From positions 32,196 to 96,195 of the forward strand of contig CAZWJH010000001.1 in the NCBI GenBank assembly GCA_964634755.1: a stretch of 64,000 bases of DNA, written 5' to 3'. The DNA comes from JALXDT01 sp964634755 (GTDB lineage: Bacteria; Acidobacteriota; Aminicenantia; JAMOAD01). Positions 15,592 through 24,235 of this stretch are shown here, piece after piece. Position 1 is the stretch's first letter. Every line of letters begins with the position of its first letter. The notes under the pieces were generated by a model, which saw only the letters and a program-made list of their open reading frames with translations, did not search any database and was not told the origin of the DNA. A program made the position numbers and the translations under genes.

Positions 15592-17157
15592 TTATCTTGC
15601 AAACTCAACAACTCTTTTTTCCCTAACAACTGTAACCTTAATTTGCCCAGGATATTCAAGCTCGTCCTCTATCCTCTTGGCTATCTTTCTGGCTAAAACG
15701 ATAGCTTCCTCATCATAAACTTTGTCAGCATTCACAATAATTCTTACTTCTCTACCTGCCTGAAGAGCATAAGCTTTAATTACCCCGTCAAAATTCGAAG
15801 CAATATTTTCAAGCTTTTCAAGTCTCTTTAAGTAAACTTCAAGAATCTCCCTTCTTACTCCCGGCCTTGCAGCTGAAAGTGTATCAGCCGCCTGAACAAG
15901 CATTGCTTCAATCGAAGGAAAATTCATATCCTGATGATGGGATGCTATTGCCTGAATCACCTCTTCACTCTCCCCATACTTTCTTGCAAGCTTAACTCCT
16001 AACTCCAAGTGCGTACCTTCAACCTCCCTATCAATAGCCTTTCCAATGTCGTGCAAAAGTCCAGCTCGTGTAGCAACTTCAACATTAGCCCCAATCTCAG
16101 CAGCCATTCTGCCAGCATAGGCAGCGACTTCTTTTGAATGCTCAAGAACATTCTGTCCATAAGAAGTTCTATATCTAAGCTTTCCAATTAACTTAATAAG
16201 TTCGGGATGCACATTTTTCAAACCAAATTCCATAACAACCGATTCACCTTCTTCATAAAGGGATTTTTCAAATTTTTTCTTAGTATCATTTATAACATCC
16301 TCAATTCTCGCAGGATTAATTCTTCCATCTTCAACAAGTCTCTGTAAAGCTCTTTTTGCAATTTCCCTTCTAATTGGATCAGCGGAAGAAACAATAACAG
16401 CTTCCGGTGTATCATCAATAATAAGGTTTGTCCCTGTAAGCATTTCCAAAGTTCTTATATTTCTTCCTTCTCTTCCGATTATCCTTCCTTTCATATCATC
16501 CGAAGGTAAATCCACAACAGCAACAGTTGACTCAATTACATACTCAGCAGCATTGCTCTGAATAGCCGTAGCCATAATCTCTCTTGCAAGCATATCCTTT
16601 CTTCTGAGATAATCCTCTTCAACTTTTTTAAGCAATCTTGCAACCTCTTCCTGACTTTCCTCTTCAACTTTTTTCAAAATTAATTCTTTCGCCTCCTCAG
16701 GAGACATCTTTGCTATTTTGTGAAGCTCCTGAATCTGCTGATCAATAATCTCTTTTTGTTTTTTCTTCAGCTCTTCAATTTCTCTCTCTCTATTTTTGAG
16801 ATAATTTTCTTTTTTATAAAGTTCTTTTTCTCTGTTTTCTAATGTTGATGCTCTTCTTTCAAGATTATCCTCTTTTTGGAGAAGTCTTCTTTCAAAATTA
16901 TTCAATCTGTTCTGTCTTTCATTATAACTTCTCTCAAGGTCCGTTTTTAAAGTAAGATACTCTTCCTTTGCGGAAAGTTCTGCTTCTCGCCTGATTTTCT
17001 GGGCATCTTCTTCAGCTTTCTTCAAAATCTCTTCAGCTTTCTTTTTGCTTTCCTCAACATCTTTTAATTTTCCTTTTTTTATCTTTGTAAGAATAATAAA
17101 ATAAGAAAAAACTGCTCCTATGATAATTCCTATTACTACTCCGATAACTAAATTCAT
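15592..17157 (-). CDS. rny: ribonuclease Y
   Basis: A 521-residue membrane-anchored endoribonuclease: one N-terminal transmembrane helix (residues 2-24), a long charged coiled coil (about 28-190), a KH RNA-binding domain with GRIIGREGRNIRTLE, and an HD phosphodiesterase domain (LLHDIGKAIDRE, IASHHQD). Length and order are those of RNase Y, a main initiator of mRNA decay in many bacteria. It lies 61 bases downstream of zapA, a neighbour pairing common in several phyla. GGAGG precedes the ATG. Confidence 0.98.
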   Translation of the reverse strand: MNLVIGVVIGIIIGAVFSYFIILTKIKKGKLKDVEESKKKAEEILKKAEEDAQKIRREAELSAKEEYLTLKTDLERSYNERQNRLNNFERRLLQKEDNLERRASTLENREKELYKKENYLKNREREIEELKKKQKEIIDQQIQELHKIAKMSPEEAKELILKKVEEESQEEVARLLKKVEEDYLRRKDMLAREIMATAIQSNAAEYVIESTVAVVDLPSDDMKGRIIGREGRNIRTLEMLTGTNLIIDDTPEAVIVSSADPIRREIAKRALQRLVEDGRINPARIEDVINDTKKKFEKSLYEEGESVVMEFGLKNVHPELIKLIGKLRYRTSYGQNVLEHSKEVAAYAGRMAAEIGANVEVATRAGLLHDIGKAIDREVEGTHLELGVKLARKYGESEEVIQAIASHHQDMNFPSIEAMLVQAADTLSAARPGVRREILEVYLKRLEKLENIASNFDGVIKAYALQAGREVRIIVNADKVYDEEAIVLARKIAKRIEDELEYPGQIKVTVVREKRVVEFAR

Positions 17158-17218
17158 TTTTTCCTCCTTTTTCCGGTGGAGGTGGAACTAAGATTAGCCT
17201 GTTAGTTTAGCCCTCATT

Positions 17219-17494
17219 CTATTCAATATAAGATATCTTTCTTTCAACATCTTTAATTGCCATCTTATATTTTGCCAACTCTTTTTTGAGTTGGAGATTT
17301 TCATCCGCTATATTTAAAAGGGCTATCAAAGCCACCTTTATAGAATTGGCATTAGATATAAACTTCCCCACTTCCACCATTTTTTGTTCTACAAAATTTG
17401 CAAGCTCTCGTATATAATCTTCACTAATATCATCACTAATGTTTACTTTTAAAAGGTTGCCATAAATCTCCATTTCAACGATTCTTTCGCTCAT
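17219..17494 (-). CDS. zapA: cell division protein ZapA
   Basis: A 91-residue protein with the ZapA pattern: an N-terminal strand region (VEMEIYGNLLKVNISD), YIRELANFVEQKM, a central helix with IALLNIADENLQLKKEL and a C-terminal coiled coil. ZapA bundles FtsZ filaments at the division ring. It overlaps the preceding coiled-coil gene by four bases and precedes rny. The 61-base gap to rny is too short for a 6S RNA gene. Confidence 0.88.
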   Translation of the reverse strand: MSERIVEMEIYGNLLKVNISDDISEDYIRELANFVEQKMVEVGKFISNANSIKVALIALLNIADENLQLKKELAKYKMAIKDVERKISYIE

Positions 17495-17679
17495 AAGTCT
17501 TTTTCTATTTCTTCAATCTTTGCCAAAAGTTTTGTAAGCTTTTCTTCTATCAACTGCTTGGTACTCTCCAATTCAGCTTTTTCAGTTTTTAACCTTTCAT
17601 TTTCCTCTTTTAATTTCATATAATTGTTTATTAATTTTTCTATTTTTGATTCAAGTCTATAGATACTATCCTCTTCCAT
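17491..17679 (-). CDS. ZapB-like small coiled-coil protein
   Basis: A 62-residue protein that is almost entirely one predicted coiled coil (LESKIEKLINNY, LKTEKAELESTK), rich in Glu, Lys and Leu. Its size, its coiled-coil nature and its four-base overlap with zapA suggest a ZapB-like partner in FtsZ-ring organisation. Sequence similarity in such coiled coils is weak evidence, so context carries the call. It follows pheT after ten bases. Confidence 0.72.
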   Translation of the reverse strand: MEEDSIYRLESKIEKLINNYMKLKEENERLKTEKAELESTKQLIEEKLTKLLAKIEEIEKDL

Positions 17680-17689
17680 TCATACCTCC

Positions 17690-19717
17690 TTATCTTAATT
17701 TTATCTTAAATTTATTCTCAAGTCCAAGCTTTATTTGAGATAATAAATTTTCAGCATCTTCAGAAACAAGTGTTTTATCCGAATTTCTAAAAACAAATCT
17801 CATTGTCACAGATCTTTTTCCCTCTTCAACTCCTCTACCTTTATAAATATCCACAGGATAAAAATCCTCCAAAAAGCCTAAATTTAAACTATTAATATAA
17901 TTCTCTATTTCCGCGTATGTCACCTCATTGGGAATTAACAGAGAAAGATCAAACCAAATAGCAGGAAATTTTGAAATCTCAGAGTATCCTCTTTTTTCAA
18001 AATTTTCCATAAAAACATAGGGATAAAGTTCAGCATAGAAAATCCTTTTTTCTATATCATAAAATTTTTTCAGACTCTCATTAATTTCTCCGATAGTGCC
18101 CACTTTCTTGTCTTTAAAAAAGATATCAAAACTTATCCCACTTATAAAACTTCTTCTCTCAGAAGGTTTAAAAGATGCCTTTTCTCTCCAGTTCTCAAAA
18201 ATATCCTCAATCACCCCTTTCAACTCAAAAAAGTCATATCTATCTTTGTTTTTTAAATTCCATCTAACTTCACCTTCACCTGCTATTAAAATTCCTATAT
18301 TCTCCTCCTCTTTATAATCATTACCATCGAGAAAATAAATTTTTCCCCATTCGTAAATTTTAACACCTCTTTGCTCTCTGTTAAGATTGTAAGCTGTATT
18401 TTTTAAAAGGGAAGGTAATAGAGATGTTCTTAAATATTCAAAATTCAGGGAGAGGGGATTTTTAAGCTTTAAAGCTTTCCTCTCATAAACAGAAAAATCT
18501 GATTCCTCCTTTGAAAGAAAGCTATAATTAACAACCTCATTAAATCCATAAGAAGTTAAAATACTTTCAACCTCTTTTTTCTTTTTTATACCGGAATCAT
18601 TAAAAACACCTGTTTCAAGAAGGGGAAGGCGTTCTTTAATCTTATTATAGCCAAAAAGAATTGCAATCTCCTCTATAACATCTATCTCCCTTTCAATATC
18701 TCTCCTTATGGAAGGAATTTCAACCATAATTTCATTATCATTTTCAGATATAATTTTCATACCAATATTATTTATTATTTTTCTTATCTCACTCTCTTTA
18801 AGCTCTGTACCAAGGACATTATTTACCCGTTCAAATCGAACCTTAATTCTTTTTTTCTCTACATTTTTAACTTTCTCATCTTTAATACCGGAGACAATTT
18901 TTGCTCCCATGGAATAAAAAAGAGAAGCTGCATATTGGGCTGCTAATATTATGGCCTCTATATCCGCACCTCTTTCAAATCTATAACTGGAGTCCGTAGA
19001 TACTTTTAGTCTTCTTGAAGTATATCTCACATATTTAGGGATAAAATAAGCACTCTCAATAAAAACATTGCGGGTTTTTTCATTAATACCGGTATCCTCT
19101 CCGCCTATAACACCAGCAATGGCGACAACTCTTTCCGTATCCGCTATCACTATATCATCTTCAGAAAGTTCCCTTTCAACCTCATCAAGACATAAAATTT
19201 TCTCTCCCTTTTTCCCTTTTCTGACAATTATTTTTTTATTTTTTAACAAATCAAGATCAAAAGTATGAATAGGATGACCTGTAACCATCATTACATAATT
19301 TGAAATATCAACAGCATTGTTAATGGGTCTCAATCCTAAAAGCTCAAGTCTCCTTTTAAGCCAATTGGGAGATTCTCTTATTTCCACATCCTTAACAACT
19401 ATTCCACTATATCTTAAGCATCTTTCATCCTCTATTTTAATATTAACATAATCATCTATATTCTCATCAACTGTTTTATACTCAATTTTAATCTCCGGCG
19501 TTTTAATCCCATAATAAGCGGCTAACTGATAGGCAACACCCAAATGTCCTAAGAGATCCGGCCTGTTTGGGGTAACTTCAATATCAAAGATAACATCATC
19601 TTCATACCCTTCTATATTTTCCACAGGCATCATCAAATTATTAAAAACATCCTCAAGCTCTTTAATGTTTTCTTTAAGATCAATCAATTCTTTCAAAATA
19701 CTTAAGCTTACCTTCAT
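17690..19717 (-). CDS. pheT: phenylalanyl-tRNA synthetase beta subunit, lacking the EMAP/OB tRNA-binding domain
   Basis: A 675-residue PheT, well below the usual 780-800. The N-terminal strand-helix (MKVSLSILKELID to VENIEG, residues 1-38) joins directly to FDIEVTPNRPDLLGHLGVA, so the roughly 110-residue EMAP-II-like OB domain normally inserted there is absent. The B3/B4 editing domain, B5 domains, catalytic-like core and the C-terminal ferredoxin-fold anticodon-binding domain (ISKFPAIWFDLSLLI onward) are present. With PheS it charges tRNA-Phe. Its start overlaps the pheS stop by one base. The loss looks clean, with no frameshift. Confidence 0.96.
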   Translation of the reverse strand: MKVSLSILKELIDLKENIKELEDVFNNLMMPVENIEGYEDDVIFDIEVTPNRPDLLGHLGVAYQLAAYYGIKTPEIKIEYKTVDENIDDYVNIKIEDERCLRYSGIVVKDVEIRESPNWLKRRLELLGLRPINNAVDISNYVMMVTGHPIHTFDLDLLKNKKIIVRKGKKGEKILCLDEVERELSEDDIVIADTERVVAIAGVIGGEDTGINEKTRNVFIESAYFIPKYVRYTSRRLKVSTDSSYRFERGADIEAIILAAQYAASLFYSMGAKIVSGIKDEKVKNVEKKRIKVRFERVNNVLGTELKESEIRKIINNIGMKIISENDNEIMVEIPSIRRDIEREIDVIEEIAILFGYNKIKERLPLLETGVFNDSGIKKKKEVESILTSYGFNEVVNYSFLSKEESDFSVYERKALKLKNPLSLNFEYLRTSLLPSLLKNTAYNLNREQRGVKIYEWGKIYFLDGNDYKEEENIGILIAGEGEVRWNLKNKDRYDFFELKGVIEDIFENWREKASFKPSERRSFISGISFDIFFKDKKVGTIGEINESLKKFYDIEKRIFYAELYPYVFMENFEKRGYSEISKFPAIWFDLSLLIPNEVTYAEIENYINSLNLGFLEDFYPVDIYKGRGVEEGKRSVTMRFVFRNSDKTLVSEDAENLLSQIKLGLENKFKIKLR

Positions 19718-20709
19718 TAAAATTGCCTCAAAAATCTAAGATCATTATCATAAAAGTATCTTAAGCTCTTTACTCTGTATTTAACCATAGCAATTCTGTC
19801 TATTCCCAGCCCGAATGCAAAACCAGTGTATTTTTCTGAATCAATTTCGACCTCAGAGAATACAGCAGGATCAACCATTCCACATCCTAAAATTTCAAGC
19901 CACTCTCCTTTTAGAAGAACATCCACCTCCGCACTTGGCTCAGTAAAAGGGAAAAAGGAAGGTCTGAATCTTACCTTTATATCCTCCCCAAAAAGAGCCT
20001 TTAAAAAGGTGATTAAAGTTCCTTTCAAATCCGCAAAAGAGATTCCCTCTCCGACAACCAAACCCTCCAATTGATGAAAAACGGGAGAGTGGGTATCATC
20101 GGGTTCATCTTTTCTAAAAACCTTTCCCGGAACTATTATCTTTAGCGGCGGTTTTTCCTTAAGCATTGTTCTTATTTGAACCGGTGAAGTATGGGTTCTT
20201 AGAAGATATCTATCCTTTTCCTTTTCATAATCAAGATAAAAGGTATCATGCTCATCCCTTGCAGGATGCTCTTCCGGAATATTCAAAGCAGTGAAATTAA
20301 AGTAATCAGTCTCAACTTCAGGCCCGGTTTCAATATGATACCCCATCTTCAGAAAGATATCTATAACATCATCCATCACCTGCCGAAGAAGATGCTTTTT
20401 CCCTCTTTCTATTCTAAAACCGGGATAGGTATAATCTTCACTATCTGCTTTTACCTTTTTATACTTTATCTCTTTCTCTTTTTCTGAAAGAGATTTCTCT
20501 ATAAAGGTTTTTAAAGAGTTTATAGATTGACCTAACCTACCTCTCTCCTTCGGCTCCGCCTTTCCTAACTCTTTGAAAAGGTCTTTTATTTTTCCCCTTT
20601 TCCTTCCGATGAACTCCCCTTTTAAATTCAAAAGGGATGGCTCATCCTTTATCTCCTTTAATTTATCTATAAACTCTTTTTTAAGCTTTTCAATAACATC
20701 ATCAAGCAT
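19717..20709 (-). CDS. pheS: phenylalanyl-tRNA synthetase alpha subunit
   Basis: A 330-residue class II synthetase subunit that holds the Phe activation site. It has an N-terminal coiled coil, motif 2 (VFRKDEPDDTHSPVFHQLEG) and motif 3 (GFAFGLGIDRIAMVKY). I use the ATG at 20709, which overlaps the end of rplT by eight bases; an upstream TTG at 20736 would add an unusual basic extension inside rplT. There is no clear ribosome site, so translation is probably coupled to rplT. The order infC-rpmI-rplT-pheS-pheT is widely conserved. Confidence 0.96.
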   Translation of the reverse strand: MLDDVIEKLKKEFIDKLKEIKDEPSLLNLKGEFIGRKRGKIKDLFKELGKAEPKERGRLGQSINSLKTFIEKSLSEKEKEIKYKKVKADSEDYTYPGFRIERGKKHLLRQVMDDVIDIFLKMGYHIETGPEVETDYFNFTALNIPEEHPARDEHDTFYLDYEKEKDRYLLRTHTSPVQIRTMLKEKPPLKIIVPGKVFRKDEPDDTHSPVFHQLEGLVVGEGISFADLKGTLITFLKALFGEDIKVRFRPSFFPFTEPSAEVDVLLKGEWLEILGCGMVDPAVFSEVEIDSEKYTGFAFGLGIDRIAMVKYRVKSLRYFYDNDLRFLRQF

Positions 20710-21058
20710 TTGCCGAAGCTTTAACCTTTTCAACAATGCTCTTGAAAGCCTCAGGATCCCTCACTGCAAGCTCTGACAGCACCTTCCTATTTAAGTTTAT
20801 ATTTGCTTTGTTTAACCCATCCATAAACCTTGAATAAGAAAGACCGTAATTTCTTACAGCAGCATTTATCCTTATTATCCAGAGCTTTCTAAAATCTCTC
20901 TTTCTCTGCTTTCTTCCGGCATAAGAATAAACGAGAGATTTTTCCACCTGCTCTTTGGCAGTTCTGTAAAGATTCTTTTTAGCTCCGAAATAACCTTTTG
21001 CAAGCTTTAATATTTTTTTTCTTCTTCTTGCCTTCTTTGGTCCTCTTTTAACTCTCAT
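20702..21058 (-). CDS. rplT: 50S ribosomal protein L20
   Basis: A 118-residue basic ribosomal protein of the expected length, with the family segments MRVKRG, AKGYFGAKKNLYRTAKEQV and RKQRKRDFRKLWI. L20 is needed early in 50S assembly and in some bacteria represses translation of the rpmI-rplT transcript. It follows rpmI after 31 bases with a GGAGG site. Confidence 0.98.
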   Translation of the reverse strand: MRVKRGPKKARRRKKILKLAKGYFGAKKNLYRTAKEQVEKSLVYSYAGRKQRKRDFRKLWIIRINAAVRNYGLSYSRFMDGLNKANINLNRKVLSELAVRDPEAFKSIVEKVKASANA

Positions 21059-21089
21059 TCTAATTCCTCCTGTTCATAACTTGACTTGA

Positions 21090-21290
21090 TTAGAAACTGT
21101 AGGGAAGCATAGCTTTAATAGTCTTAACTTCACCTTTGAAAACAAGGTCACCTTTTCTCAGGTTTCTTTTTCTCTTTCTCGTCTTCTTTGTCAATATGTG
21201 GCTTTTATAAGCCTTGCTCCTTCTCACTTTTCCCGAACCGGTAACCTTAAATCTTTTATTGGCACCTCTATGAGTTTTCAATTTAGGCAT
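21090..21290 (-). CDS. rpmI: 50S ribosomal protein L35
   Basis: A 66-residue, strongly basic protein with the L35 signature PKLKTHRGANKRFKVTGSGK and the KRKRNLRKGD C-terminal part. Length is standard. It lies 12 bases after infC and upstream of rplT, in the conserved order, with GAGG before the ATG. Confidence 0.98.
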   Translation of the reverse strand: MPKLKTHRGANKRFKVTGSGKVRRSKAYKSHILTKKTRKRKRNLRKGDLVFKGEVKTIKAMLPYSF

Positions 21291-21302
21291 TTTTTCACCT
21301 CC

Positions 21303-21818
21303 TCACTGTTTTTTTGGCATTAAACTGACAAAAACCGTCGCCCTTTCGGCCTTAGGATTCTTGTCAGGTTCCGCAATCTCTGCTGTATCCTCTACAACTC
21401 TGTTTATTATTCTATGGGCAAGTTCAGGTTTTGCTCTCTCTCTTCCTCTTAAAAACACAATAACTTTCACCTTATTTCCTTCCTCTAAAAACTTTTTAAT
21501 ATGCTTAAGTTTAACCTGATAATCATGATCTCCAATTTTCGGCCTGAACTTAACAACCTTAACCTGAATTTGCTTTTGCTTTTTTTTAGCTTCATGCTCC
21601 TTTTTTCTTAATTCATATAAATATTTACCGAAATCCAAAACCCTACAAACAGGAGGTTTGGAATTCGGGGCAACTTCAACCAAATCTAAACTCGCCTCTT
21701 CAGCAATTTTAAGGGCTTCCTTTAAGGGAACAACCCCCACTTTTTTACCATTCTGATCAATTAAAAGCACCTCCTGTGCTCTTATCTCTTCATTGATTCT
21801 AACCTGCTTCGGATTAAT
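21303..21818 (-). CDS. infC: translation initiation factor IF-3 (AUU start codon)
   Basis: A 171-residue IF-3. A frame that begins at the first ATG or GTG (GTG at 21770) lacks the conserved N-terminus, but the same frame continues upstream through KQVRINEEIRAQEVLL, the normal IF-3 beginning, to an ATT at 21816-21818; the next codons upstream are TTA and a stop. ATT is therefore the start codon, as in the known AUU-initiated infC genes, where IF-3 represses its own translation by rejecting non-standard starts. A full AAGGAGGTGAT ribosome site ends three bases before the ATT. The start overlaps the thrS stop codon. The C-terminal domain (KIGDHDYQVKLKHIKKFLEEG) is complete. Confidence 0.96.
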   Translation of the reverse strand: MNPKQVRINEEIRAQEVLLIDQNGKKVGVVPLKEALKIAEEASLDLVEVAPNSKPPVCRVLDFGKYLYELRKKEHEAKKKQKQIQVKVVKFRPKIGDHDYQVKLKHIKKFLEEGNKVKVIVFLRGRERAKPELAHRIINRVVEDTAEIAEPDKNPKAERATVFVSLMPKKQ

Positions 21819-23748
21819 TAATCACCTCCTTCTCTATATTATAATCCAATGATTTTAAATTCGTTTTCCTCTGTATTATATCACGAAGTTTGTCAATTGA
21901 CATCTCCCCGTGATCTCCAATCCCCTGAATTCTTAAGGAAATTGTATTATTCTTCTCCTCCCTTTCTCCCACAATAAGCAAATAAGGGATTTTTTCCATT
22001 TCAGCTGCTCTTATTTTATATCCCAACTTTTCATTCCTATCATCAACTCTAACTCTTATCCCGGTTTCTTTTAATTTGTTTCCAACCTTGTTTGCATAAT
22101 CAAGATATTTTTCGGAAACCGGAATCACAATTGCCTGAACAGGGGAAAGCCAGAGAGGAAATTTACCCGCATAATGCTCTATTAAAACACCAAAAAATCT
22201 TTCAAATGAACCCATCAAAGCTCTGTGAATCATTATGGGTTGTTTTTTCTCTCCATTTTGATCAACATAGCTTATATTAAATCTTTCGGGCAAATTAAAA
22301 TCCACCTGAATTGTAGAGCACTGCCATGATCTTCCTAAAACATCCTTTATTTTTATATCAATTTTAGGGCCATAAAAAACACCCTCTCCCGGATCTATCT
22401 CATATGAAATACCCTTTTTTTCGAGAGCATATTTAAGAGCATTTTCAGCTCTTTCCCAGTTTTCAAGAGAGCCAACATATTTATCAGGTCTTGTGGAAAG
22501 ATAAACATCATAGTTTTCAAAACCAAAGGTTTTAAGAATTTTAAAATTCAAATCCAGTATATTAACAATCTCTTCCTGCAATTGTTCCGGCAAAGCAAAG
22601 ATATGAGCATCATCCTGAGTAAAACCTCTAACCCTCAAAAGACCATGTAGCACACCGGATCTTTCATATCTATAAACAGTTCCAAGCTCAGCCCAGCGAA
22701 TGGGAAACTCCCTGTAACTTCTCATTCTTGATTTGTAAATTGCTATGTGAAAGGGGCAATTCATAGGTTTAAGCTGATACTTCATATTATCAAATTCCAT
22801 TGAAGGGAACATATTCTCTTTGTAAAAAGAGAGGTGTCCGCTTGTCTCCCATAGATCTATTTTAGCCACATGGGGGGTATTCAAAAGCTCATACCCTGCC
22901 TTATAATGCTCTTCCACCCAATAATCCTCTATTTTTCTCCTTATAAAGGCACCTTTGGGCATCCATAAAACAAGCCCCGGTCCAATTTGCTCGGAGATCA
23001 TAAAAAGCTCAAGCTCTTTCCCAAGCTTTCTATGATCTCTCTTTTTTGCCTCTTCTAAGAAATTCAAATGTTCCTCAAGCTCTTCCTCTTCAAAAAAAGC
23101 CGTCCCATAGATTCTCTGCATCTGTAAATTACCCTCTTCCCCCTTCCAATAAGCCGCCGATGAATAAAGTATTTTAAAGTTTTTAATATAACCGGTATAA
23201 GGAAGATGGGGACCTCTGCAAAAATCTATAAAATCCCCCTGCTTGTAAAGAGAAGCTATGGGACCGCTCTTTTCTTCTATAAGTTCAACTTTAAGCTCCT
23301 GCCCCCTCTTCTTAAAAAGCTTTATAGCCTCTTCCTTTGGCATTTCTATCCTTTCTATTGGAAAATTTTTCTTTCTCAATTTTTTCATCCTCTTTTCAAT
23401 TTCAACAAGATCCTCGGGAGTAAAAGGTTCTTTTTTGTAAAAATCATAGTAAAAACCATTCTCTATTGCAGGACCAACTCCGACCTGAACATCGGGAAAT
23501 AGCTTGGTAACAGCCTGTGCCATAAGATGAGCAGTGCTATGTCTTAAAATTTCAAGAGCTCTTTTATCCTTTTTATCCACAAGTGTGAGCTCTACTTCCT
23601 TTTCAATATTAAACCTCAAATCTTTAAGCTCTCCACCAATCTCAACCGCAACATAGTCCTTCGGCTCATACCCATTATCTTTTAAAAATTTTAAAAAAGA
23701 GCCCCCTTTTTCTACTGAATACTCTTTTCCATTAACTTTTATCTTCAC
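21814..23748 (-). CDS. thrS: threonyl-tRNA synthetase
   Basis: A 644-residue class II synthetase with an N-terminal TGS domain (1-62), a HxxxH editing domain (STAHLMAQAV), the catalytic core (MNCPFHIAIYKSRMRSYREFPIR, RGFTQDDAHIF) and a C-terminal anticodon-binding domain. It charges tRNA-Thr with threonine. The start codon is GTG at 23748 with only a weak AGAAG upstream. The leader between tRNA-Val and thrS is about 45 bases, too short for a T-box. The final codons double as the infC ribosome site. Confidence 0.98.
   Translation of the reverse strand: MKIKVNGKEYSVEKGGSFLKFLKDNGYEPKDYVAVEIGGELKDLRFNIEKEVELTLVDKKDKRALEILRHSTAHLMAQAVTKLFPDVQVGVGPAIENGFYYDFYKKEPFTPEDLVEIEKRMKKLRKKNFPIERIEMPKEEAIKLFKKRGQELKVELIEEKSGPIASLYKQGDFIDFCRGPHLPYTGYIKNFKILYSSAAYWKGEEGNLQMQRIYGTAFFEEEELEEHLNFLEEAKKRDHRKLGKELELFMISEQIGPGLVLWMPKGAFIRRKIEDYWVEEHYKAGYELLNTPHVAKIDLWETSGHLSFYKENMFPSMEFDNMKYQLKPMNCPFHIAIYKSRMRSYREFPIRWAELGTVYRYERSGVLHGLLRVRGFTQDDAHIFALPEQLQEEIVNILDLNFKILKTFGFENYDVYLSTRPDKYVGSLENWERAENALKYALEKKGISYEIDPGEGVFYGPKIDIKIKDVLGRSWQCSTIQVDFNLPERFNISYVDQNGEKKQPIMIHRALMGSFERFFGVLIEHYAGKFPLWLSPVQAIVIPVSEKYLDYANKVGNKLKETGIRVRVDDRNEKLGYKIRAAEMEKIPYLLIVGEREEKNNTISLRIQGIGDHGEMSIDKLRDIIQRKTNLKSLDYNIEKEVIN
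21816..21830 (-). promoter_or_regulatory. infC ribosome site and AUU start, inside thrS 3' end
   Basis: The thrS C-terminal codons encode an extended Shine-Dalgarno sequence (AGGAGGTGAT) directly before ATTAA, where ATT starts infC and TAA ends thrS. A strong ribosome site combined with a weak start codon is the arrangement needed for IF-3 autoregulation. Confidence 0.8.
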
Positions 23749-23793
23749 TTTTTCTTCTCTACTTTTCTATTTTTCTTTATAATAAAAAAAAAT

Positions 23794-23867
23794 TAGGCAC
23801 GGGCGGACTTGAACCGCCGACCTCTACCGTGTCAAGGTAGCGCTCTATCCAACTGAGCTACGCGCCT
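23794..23867 (-). tRNA. tRNA-Val (anticodon GAC)
   Basis: A complete cloverleaf: acceptor stem AGGCGCG/CGTGCCT with one G-T pair, D-arm with AGTTGGATAGA, anticodon arm CTACC TTGACAC GGTAG giving anticodon GAC, and T-arm GGCGG TTCAAGT CCGCC. The discriminator is A and no CCA is encoded, so CCA must be added enzymatically. It sits between HU and thrS on the same strand with no promoter of its own visible, so it is probably processed from the HU-thrS transcript. Confidence 0.96.
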
Positions 23868-23892
23868 AAAAATTAAATTTAGTTTAAATAAA

Positions 23893-24168
23893 TTATTTAT
23901 TAACAGCTTCTTTTAAAGCCTTGCCGGGAACAAACTTAGGTGATTTTTTCGCCTTAATTGTAATCTCTTTCCCGGTTTTGGGATTTCTTCCCTTCCTTGC
24001 TTTTCTTTCAACTACCTTAAATGTCCCAAACCCTACGAGTATTACCTTATCTCCTTTTTTGAGAGCATCTTTAACTGCATCAATAAAAGCATTTACTGCT
24101 TTTGCAGCCTGAGTTTTGGTAAGTCCTGCATCCTTAGTAATTTTAGCAACCAAATCTGTCTTGTTCAT
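23893..24168 (-). CDS. hup: HU-family DNA-binding protein
   Basis: A 91-residue nucleoid protein of normal length. It has the N-terminal helices (MNKTDLVAKITKDAGLTK), the GFGTFKVVERKARKGRNP segment of the DNA-binding arm and a C-terminal KFVPGKALKEAV. HU bends and compacts DNA. Two adjacent ATG codons are possible; the second (24168) has GGAGG at the better five-base distance. It has its own strong promoter at 24196-24224 and is followed by tRNA-Val and thrS. Confidence 0.97.
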   Translation of the reverse strand: MNKTDLVAKITKDAGLTKTQAAKAVNAFIDAVKDALKKGDKVILVGFGTFKVVERKARKGRNPKTGKEITIKAKKSPKFVPGKALKEAVNK

Positions 24169-24195
24169 CATTACCTCCTTAAAATTAATAGACTA

Positions 24196-24224
24196 ATAAT
24201 AAATAAAAAATCCTTATTTGTCAA
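24196..24224 (-). promoter_or_regulatory. sigma70-type promoter of the HU gene
   Basis: Minus strand: TTGACA (24219-24224), 17 bases, TATTAT (24196-24201), followed within 28 bases by the HU start. It probably also drives tRNA-Val and the thrS-infC cluster. Confidence 0.75.
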
Positions 24225-24235
24225 CCGTTTCCAGC

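Noticed and set aside
17158..17218. 6S RNA gene in the zapA-rny gap
   Set aside because: The 61-base gap is too short for 6S RNA and shows no open-bubble hairpin.
23749..23793. T-box riboswitch upstream of thrS
   Set aside because: Only about 45 bases separate tRNA-Val from thrS; no T-box sequence or specifier stem fits.
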